Positions 58,225 to 64,000 of a stretch of 64,000 nt of DNA are shown here, piece after piece; position 1 is the first letter of the stretch; each line of letters starts with the position of its first letter. The notes below the pieces were generated by a model. It had not been told where the DNA came from, made no database searches, and was given only the letters and a program-made list of their open reading frames with translations. The position numbers and the translations under genes were made by a program. Source of the stretch: Candidatus Aminicenantota bacterium (lineage in GTDB: Bacteria; Acidobacteriota; Aminicenantia; Aminicenantales; Aminicenantaceae). The stretch is from NCBI GenBank assembly GCA_011773465.1, contig WVXO01000031.1, forward strand, positions 123,392 to 187,391. The letters run 5' to 3'.

Positions 58225-59534
58225 TAAAAACCTAACTCCAGACCAAAGTATACTTCTCTCTTGGGAGCTAAAGTAAAATTATCTACTCCAATAATAAAAT
58301 TAAAATACTCAGAGGCTGCAAATCGTGTCAAAAACCTGAAATGAGGACGGGGTTGGCGGTTAAAATCAAAAATGTCTAAACTGAACTTTAGCCGATTTCC
58401 AAACGTATAGTAATCCACCCCTGTCCCAACTTTGGATTCCATAATGCCAACTCTGGGGGCTATGCCTCCCCACCTGAGCCCGAATTGGGAAGAGTAAACA
58501 AACTTATCCATCCAGGGATCATGAATAACCTGAGCCAACAAATATTTTTTTTCCGTTGCCCATATGCCAAAGCTGAAATAATTCTTCAGCAAACTGCTCT
58601 TTCCATAATATTCTGTACTTAAGCCCGCAGTAAATCGAAGATTAGAAACTGGATAAATCAACTTTTCAAGCTCCCCCACTGCACCCTCTGCTCGCGCGTA
58701 GAGTTCCGGCTGAGAAATAAGCTTCCCTAAGGTCCCTTCACCTTTGTTAATTTTCTCCAAAGATTCATTCAAGAGCTTCAAGGACTGTTCTATTTCCTTT
58801 ATTAATTCTTGTATGCTATTCAAATTTATTTTAATATTCTCCCTATTTTCCTCAACCACATCTTTCAACATAAATATCAATTCGTCTATATTCCGAGAGA
58901 CTTCATCAACTCTTTGGTCAAATTTCTGGACAGCTTGAGAAGAACTTCGGAGACCTTGGTGGAGCTCCTCCTTGTTTGCCCCAAAAAATTCTTTTAAGTC
59001 TGATGAAAAGGAAGAAAGGTTAGAGAGAGTATTCCTGAAATTGTCCCTCGATTCTTCTCCCCCGATCAGCTCACTTATGATCCTTCCCATTTCTTTAAAC
59101 TCATTGCCTATCGAGAGCAACATGGTACCCATCTGGTCAAAACTTACAGGGGGAACTCCTTCAAGATTATCTTCTGGCTGACATATACCGGGCTCTGCCC
59201 CAGGCAGAAGTTCAACATGTTTCTCTCCTAAGAGGCCTAAAGAAGCCAGCGTAGCTTTAGAACCTCGTGGCACTTCGATCCCATAGTTAATTATCAATAT
59301 AACATTCGCCCTACTACCTTTTAGTCTTATATCCTTGACATAACCAATCTTTACTCCTGCCATCCTGACTACGGCCCTTTTTTCCAAGCCAGCAGCCGTA
59401 TCAAAAAAAACATTAAGCGAATAACCGGGCTTTCTGAAAAGAACGCTGAGGTCTCCCACAACGAATATAGCAGCGGCAATTATGAACAACGCAATTGAAA
59501 TAAATATTCCGATTTTTAACTCTCTCCTCATCAT
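58224..59534 (-). CDS. MlaD/MCE family protein with long helical region and putative C-terminal beta-barrel
   Basis: N-terminal TM, MCE pattern (YSLNVFFDTAAGLEKRAVVRMAGVKIGYVKDI), heptad-like helix, C-terminal amphipathic strands ending ...YFGLELGF. Confidence 0.88.
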   Translation of the reverse strand: MMRRELKIGIFISIALFIIAAAIFVVGDLSVLFRKPGYSLNVFFDTAAGLEKRAVVRMAGVKIGYVKDIRLKGSRANVILIINYGIEVPRGSKATLASLGLLGEKHVELLPGAEPGICQPEDNLEGVPPVSFDQMGTMLLSIGNEFKEMGRIISELIGGEESRDNFRNTLSNLSSFSSDLKEFFGANKEELHQGLRSSSQAVQKFDQRVDEVSRNIDELIFMLKDVVEENRENIKINLNSIQELIKEIEQSLKLLNESLEKINKGEGTLGKLISQPELYARAEGAVGELEKLIYPVSNLRFTAGLSTEYYGKSSLLKNYFSFGIWATEKKYLLAQVIHDPWMDKFVYSSQFGLRWGGIAPRVGIMESKVGTGVDYYTFGNRLKFSLDIFDFNRQPRPHFRFLTRFAASEYFNFIIGVDNFTLAPKREVYFGLELGF

Positions 59535-59586
59535 CGTCTCCTTATTGCCTTTAAAGAGGAATCAATCCTAATTTTAACATTATTCC

Positions 59587-60333
59587 TTACCAATTTTTAA
59601 TAGGCCCCTCCGCTTTACCATGGATAAACTGCTGAACCACTTGATTGTCTGAGTTCTTAATCTCTTCAGGACTCCCCATCTCGATAATCTGACCCTCATA
59701 AAGCATCCCAATCCTATCTGCTACCTTATAAGCGCTAACCATATCGTGAGTTATGATAAGAGTAGCCACTTTCAATTCTTCTTTCATCCTGATCACTAAT
59801 TCATTTATGGCATCTGCTCTAATCGGGTCGATACCCGTGGAGGGCTCGTCGTAGAGGATGATATCTGGTCGATAAGCGATCGCCCGGGCTAGCCCGACTC
59901 TCTTTTTCATGCCTCCGCTTAACTCGTAGGGCATTAAGTTTTCAATTCCTATTAATCCGACCTTGGCCAAGCTTTCCTTAACCAATTCTTTAATCTCTTC
60001 TTGTGAAAAATCAGTGTATCTTTCCAGACCAAAGCTTACATTCTGACCTACTGTCATGGAGTCAAATAGTGCCGATCCTTGAAAAAGCATACCAAACCTT
60101 CTGGTGACTTTATGGAGTTCATCATCTTTAAGCTTGGCGATATCCACGCCATCCACAAGAACACTTCCCTTATCAGGCTTAAATAGCCCGATTATGTGTT
60201 TAAGAAGAACACTTTTCCCGCACCCGCTCTGGCCGATGATGACTAGAGTTTCTCCGTGCTTAAGTCTTAGGTTTACACCTTGAAGGACTTTTTTTTGACC
60301 AAAAGATTTATGAAGATCAATTACGCGAATCAT
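59587..60333 (-). CDS. MlaF-like ABC transporter ATP-binding protein
   Basis: IRVIDLHKSFGQKKVLQGVNL; GQSGCGKSVLLKHI; LSGGMKKRVGLARAIA; likely start at 60333 (ORF opens 60534). Confidence 0.93.
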   Translation of the reverse strand: MIRVIDLHKSFGQKKVLQGVNLRLKHGETLVIIGQSGCGKSVLLKHIIGLFKPDKGSVLVDGVDIAKLKDDELHKVTRRFGMLFQGSALFDSMTVGQNVSFGLERYTDFSQEEIKELVKESLAKVGLIGIENLMPYELSGGMKKRVGLARAIAYRPDIILYDEPSTGIDPIRADAINELVIRMKEELKVATLIITHDMVSAYKVADRIGMLYEGQIIEMGSPEEIKNSDNQVVQQFIHGKAEGPIKNW

Positions 60334-60335
60334 AT

Positions 60336-61124
60336 TCAAATATCCGCTGGGAGGGCTTTGCTGAGAAAAAAGTTTACGATTAAAATAAGGATACTCGCTA
60401 TGACAACTGTCCGCGTCGTAGCTCTTCCAACTCCTTCTGCTCCCCCTTCTGTTCTTAATCCCTGCCAGCAACCTATTAAGGCAATAATAACTCCAAAAAC
60501 TGCTGATTTTATAAGCCCACTCATGATATCCCATAATTCCATATAAAGCAACGTATTCCTGATGTACAGAACCCTGTTTACTCCCATAATGTAAACATTA
60601 TAGAAAAAGCCAGCAGCCATGCCGATTATATCCCCGTAGATTGTCAAACAAGGAAGCATAACTAACGAAGCCAGAGTTCGGGGAACAACAAGGTAACGCG
60701 TCGGATCAGCTCCCAAGCTGAAGAGGGCATCAATCTGTTCAGTTATCTTCATTGTCCCGATCTCTGCAGCCATAGCCGAACCCACTCGGCCCGAAACCAT
60801 TAAACCTACCAGAATAGGGATCAATTCTTTGCTGAGGCCTAGAGAAATGATCGGTCCTCCGTAAGTCTCTGAGCCAGGACCTATGTACCTGTGAAATCCT
60901 AGGTAAGTTTGGAGCCCAAAAACAAGGCCGCCAAAAGCAGCGGTAAGAGAGACAACGGGAAGAGACCTGACTCCTATTTCCTCAAGCTGCTGAATGAAGA
61001 TTCTTTTCTCCCATGGTTTCTTAAAAAGATTCTTGAATGTCTGGAAAAAAAGCAGCCCTACTTCTCCGACCTGTTGGAGAAAAGAATTAAAATAATAAAG
61101 CGGGGATTTTGCTATTGGAAACAT
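60336..61124 (-). CDS. MlaE-like ABC transporter permease
   Basis: GLQTYLGFHRYIGPGSETYGGPIISLGLSKELIPILVGLMVSGRVGSAMAAEIGTMKITEQIDAL. Confidence 0.93.
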   Translation of the reverse strand: MFPIAKSPLYYFNSFLQQVGEVGLLFFQTFKNLFKKPWEKRIFIQQLEEIGVRSLPVVSLTAAFGGLVFGLQTYLGFHRYIGPGSETYGGPIISLGLSKELIPILVGLMVSGRVGSAMAAEIGTMKITEQIDALFSLGADPTRYLVVPRTLASLVMLPCLTIYGDIIGMAAGFFYNVYIMGVNRVLYIRNTLLYMELWDIMSGLIKSAVFGVIIALIGCWQGLRTEGGAEGVGRATTRTVVIASILILIVNFFLSKALPADI

Positions 61125-61125
61125 T

Positions 61126-62481
61126 TTATGATTTAAAAGATTGAAACTCCATGTCAGCAAACCGAGCATATTCTCTTATAAAGGCAAGGTTTATTCTTCC
61201 TGTGGGGCCATTCCTTTGCTTGGCGACATTGATATCTGCTATCCCTCGGATACTCTCATCATTAGGATGATATAATTCGGGACGGTAAATGAAGATAACG
61301 ACATCAGCATCTTGCTCGATGGCGCCCGACTCCCGCAAGTCTGAGAGTTGAGGAATTGGTTCCCGCCGCCCTCTCTCAGGAGCCCGGCTAAGCTGAGAAA
61401 TCCCTACAACTGGAATTTTAATCTCTTTGGCCAGTTCTTTTAAAGAGCGCGAGATGTAAGACATCTCCTGGGTTCTATTTTCAAACCTCCCCCCTGTCCT
61501 CATAAGCTGGATGTAATCGATAAACAGTAAGTCAAGATTTTGCTCCATTTTTAGCCTTCGTGCCTTGGCCTTCATTTCCATGACAGTCAAAGCAGGCGTC
61601 TCATCCACAAATATTTTAGCTTGAGAAAGAACTTCGCCACTCAGCTTGAGTTTCTCAAATTCTCTCTCTCCTATAAAACCGGTCCTGACCTTTTTTAGAT
61701 CTAGCTGCGCCTCAGCACAGAGCAACCTGATAATGACTTGTTCCTTGGCCATTTCGAGAGAAAAAAAGCCCACAGAATAGTCAGTTTTTAGGCCTGCATA
61801 TTGAGAGATATTCAAACAAAGAGCTGTTTTGCCCATTGAAGGACGAGCAGCAACAACAATAAACTCAGAGTTGTGAAAACCTGAAGTCAACCCATCTAAA
61901 TCCCTGAATCCTGTTGGTACTCCCGTTACAGTTTCCTTCCTATCATGGAGGGCCTTAATCATATCTAGCGTGGGCGGGGCTAACACACTCACAGGAACAA
62001 AGCCCGGCTTTATCCTCTGCTCAGCCACCTCTATAATTGCTGCCTGGGCTTCATCCAAAAGCTGATCTGCATCATCTTTTTGTTCAAAACTTGAGGAAAT
62101 GATTTTGGCAGAGGAGAGAATGAGTTGTCTAAAAAGAGATTTTTCTTTAATTATTCTAGCATAAAATTCAATATTCAAACTCTTGGGAACTCCATCCATC
62201 AACGATGAAAGATAAGAAGCTCCACCAATCTCTTCCAATGAACCTGTTCTTTGAAGCTCTTCACTCAGTGTAACCACGTCAACTGGAAGGCCTTTATCTA
62301 CTAAGAATATAATCCTGTCAATAATCTTCCGATTTGCTTCTTTATAGAAATCTTCTGGAGAGATAATGGAAAGCACTGGATTCAAATTTTCATTATTCAA
62401 AAGGATCCCTCCCAAAACAGTTTTCTCGGCTTCAAGGCTGTGAGGGGGGGTCTTTTTCAAAAACATTAAATCAAGTTCCAC
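61126..62481 (-). CDS. dnaB: Replicative DNA helicase DnaB
   Basis: PHSLEAEKTVLGGILLNNE; VVAARPSMGKTALCLNI; DLLFIDYIQLM; SDLRESGAIEQDADVVIFIYR. Confidence 0.96.
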   Translation of the reverse strand: MELDLMFLKKTPPHSLEAEKTVLGGILLNNENLNPVLSIISPEDFYKEANRKIIDRIIFLVDKGLPVDVVTLSEELQRTGSLEEIGGASYLSSLMDGVPKSLNIEFYARIIKEKSLFRQLILSSAKIISSSFEQKDDADQLLDEAQAAIIEVAEQRIKPGFVPVSVLAPPTLDMIKALHDRKETVTGVPTGFRDLDGLTSGFHNSEFIVVAARPSMGKTALCLNISQYAGLKTDYSVGFFSLEMAKEQVIIRLLCAEAQLDLKKVRTGFIGEREFEKLKLSGEVLSQAKIFVDETPALTVMEMKAKARRLKMEQNLDLLFIDYIQLMRTGGRFENRTQEMSYISRSLKELAKEIKIPVVGISQLSRAPERGRREPIPQLSDLRESGAIEQDADVVIFIYRPELYHPNDESIRGIADINVAKQRNGPTGRINLAFIREYARFADMEFQSFKS

Positions 62482-62503
62482 TTTTCTCTCTCTCCTTATA
62501 AAT

Positions 62504-63391
62504 TTATTTTTTGGACTTCTTCCTTTCTGTTTCTTCTTCTTTCCTATCTTTCTGCCCTTCCCTTTCTTTCTTTTCTACTTCGGCCTCGGCTTTCTCCTTT
62601 TCATCCGAAGGCATATCCCCTCCTTCCTTTTCGTCCTCTATCACATTTTTTTCCTCTTTCTCTTGCACCTCAATCTTTGGCTTTATGCTCTCTTCTTTAA
62701 CCTCTTCATTTTTTTCTTCAGAAGTTTTCTCTTCCCCCTTCTTCTCCTCCTCTCCTGCGGATTCCTGGATCTCTGTCGCCTCTTCTTTCAACTGCTCTTC
62801 AGGGATCTCCTCCTGTTCTTCTTTCTTCTCTTCTGGCACTTCTTCTCCCTTCTTCTTTTCTTCTTCTGGCTCCTCTCTCCCTTCCGCCACTTCCTCCATT
62901 TTTTCTTCCGGAACTTCCTCTTCCTTCTTCGCTTCTCCCATTTCCGCGCCTGGCTTTATAACCTCTACTTTTATCTCTGCCTTTTCCTCTTGGAAGATTT
63001 TAATCGGCACGCTGTAGTTGCCCAATCTCTTTATAGGCTCCTCCAGCAGGATCTTTTTCTTATCAATTTCAAAGCCCAATTCATGAAGGGCATCCTTAAT
63101 ATCTGAAGAACTCACTGAACCAAAAATCATATCCTTTTCCCCTGCCTTTCTCTCAAAGGAAAGGGCAACTTTGTTGAGATCCTGGATAAGCCCTTCAAAA
63201 GAAAGCCTTTCTTTCTCGAGCTTCTTTTTCAAAGCCTGCCTTTCTATCTCAATCATCTTCATGTTAGACGAAGTGACTTCCAGTGCTAATTCTTTGGGAA
63301 TCAGATAATTTCTCCCATATCCTGGAGCTACGTCTACAATATCTCCTTTGCTCCCAAGGTTTTCTACATCTTTTTTCAGGATAATTCTCAT
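62504..63391 (-). CDS. rplI: 50S ribosomal protein L9 with long E/K-rich C-terminal extension
   Basis: MRIILKKDVENLGSKGDIVDVAPGYGRNYLIPKELA; about 145-residue acidic/basic low-complexity tail. Confidence 0.94.
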   Translation of the reverse strand: MRIILKKDVENLGSKGDIVDVAPGYGRNYLIPKELALEVTSSNMKMIEIERQALKKKLEKERLSFEGLIQDLNKVALSFERKAGEKDMIFGSVSSSDIKDALHELGFEIDKKKILLEEPIKRLGNYSVPIKIFQEEKAEIKVEVIKPGAEMGEAKKEEEVPEEKMEEVAEGREEPEEEKKKGEEVPEEKKEEQEEIPEEQLKEEATEIQESAGEEEKKGEEKTSEEKNEEVKEESIKPKIEVQEKEEKNVIEDEKEGGDMPSDEKEKAEAEVEKKEREGQKDRKEEETERKKSKK

Positions 63392-63418
63392 TTTACCTCC
63401 AATTGCCTAGCTCCTATT

Positions 63419-63685
63419 TTAATCTTCTATGTAGGGAAGCAGAGCCAGCAAACGTGCTCTCTTTATTGCAGTTGATAACCTCCGCTGATGAAAAGCACAT
63501 GTGCCGGTCATCCGTCTGGGAGAGATCTTTCCTCTCTCAAGAATATATCTCTTCAAAATATCAACGTTTTTATAATCAATCTCTCTCACATTCCTCTGAC
63601 AAAAACGGCAGACTTTTCTTTTAGGGGGAAAATATCTCCGGAAAGTACCTCTATCGCCTCTATCACCTCTTTGTTCTCTCGCCAT
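63419..63685 (-). CDS. rpsR: 30S ribosomal protein S18
   Basis: [67 protein letters not shown]. Confidence 0.97.
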   Translation of the reverse strand: MAREQRGDRGDRGTFRRYFPPKRKVCRFCQRNVREIDYKNVDILKRYILERGKISPRRMTGTCAFHQRRLSTAIKRARLLALLPYIED

Positions 63686-63687
63686 TC

Positions 63688-64000
63688 CTATTTATCCTCC
63701 TTGCTCGTTTCCGCGGAATCTAAATCTTCCTTTTCTTTCTTCTCTTCTGGTTCTTCTCCCTTCTTCTTTTCTTCTTCTGGCTCCTCTCTCTGTTCCGTCG
63801 CATCTTCCATCTTTTCTTCCGCAACTCCCTCTTCTTCCTTCTTCTTTTCCTCTTTGTCTTCTTCCTTTGCAGGAACCGCAACTTCCTCTTCCTCTGCAAG
63901 AGCTACAATCTCCTCCTCTTTTTGTTCAGCTTTCTCCTCCTCCTTCTTCTTAACTTCTTCCTCTTGAGGAATTACAATCTCTCCTTGCGCTGCAGGAGCA
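63688..64000 (-). CDS. C-terminal part of a gene upstream of rpsR (rpsF or ssb expected by synteny) with E/K-rich tail
   Basis: Minus-strand frame ending ...[32 protein letters not shown]; open to window edge. Confidence 0.6.
   Translation of the reverse strand, partial: APAAQGEIVIPQEEEVKKKEEEKAEQKEEEIVALAEEEEVAVPAKEEDKEEKKKEEEGVAEEKMEDATEQREEPEEEKKKGEEPEEKKEKEDLDSAETSKEDK

Noticed and set aside
62511-63106. S/F-rich plus-strand ORFs (168 and 147 aa)
   Set aside because: Antisense of the E/K-rich tail of rplI; low-complexity GAA/GAG repeats read backwards give long Ser/Phe/Leu ORFs.
63488-63967. 159-aa plus-strand ORF
   Set aside because: Antisense to rpsR and the E/K-rich tail of the upstream gene.
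1-64000. CRISPR array, tRNA/rRNA genes, prophage or classical defence system
   Set aside because: No regularly spaced direct repeats, no recognisable RNA genes in intergenic gaps, and no phage or restriction/defence proteins identified by eye; a tRNAscan/Infernal/DefenseFinder run would be needed to be certain.

Overview
This is a gene-dense, moderate-GC bacterial chromosome segment. It looks like a diderm (KDO synthesis, Mla-type lipid transport, RND efflux). Overall gene content and style suggest an Acidobacteriota/Aminicenantes-like organism, but I cannot confirm taxonomy without tools. Left part (1-17.7 kb): an ECF sigma/anti-sigma/Spy-like unit followed by three efflux systems (MacAB-TolC-like, AcrAB-like, CusBA-like). 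Middle (18-39 kb): Hfq-like, pdxA, smpB, CorC-like, carD, then the classic rpmH-rnpA-yidD-yidC-jag-mnmE-mnmG-parA-parB cluster with an embedded parS site, a bactofilin, a KDO/CTP/mannose block, and a PLP enzyme interrupted by an in-frame TAA. Right part (39-64 kb): a large kinase-like/multi-TM protein of unknown function, tandem M16 peptidases, aspS (apparently without the GAD insertion domain), hisS, accA, a second sigma/anti-sigma pair, rlmB, a small-ORF pair with terminator, a decayed HExxH lipoprotein gene with two in-frame TAG codons, ispF/ispD, PIN-TRAM, radA, an MlaD-like protein with a putative C-terminal beta-barrel plus mlaF/mlaE, dnaB, and rplI/rpsR plus an upstream gene with a shared E/K-rich tail. 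The strongest unexplained signal is a dispersed family of nested palindromic elements (about 80 bp inner unit ending GGGGTCAGGCCTT...AAGGCCTGACCCC) at about 17.8, 22.0 and 25.2 kb, with short GGGGCC/GGCCCC palindromes at 25.3, 49.9 and 52.9 kb. No transposase gene, tRNA, rRNA or CRISPR array was recognised.
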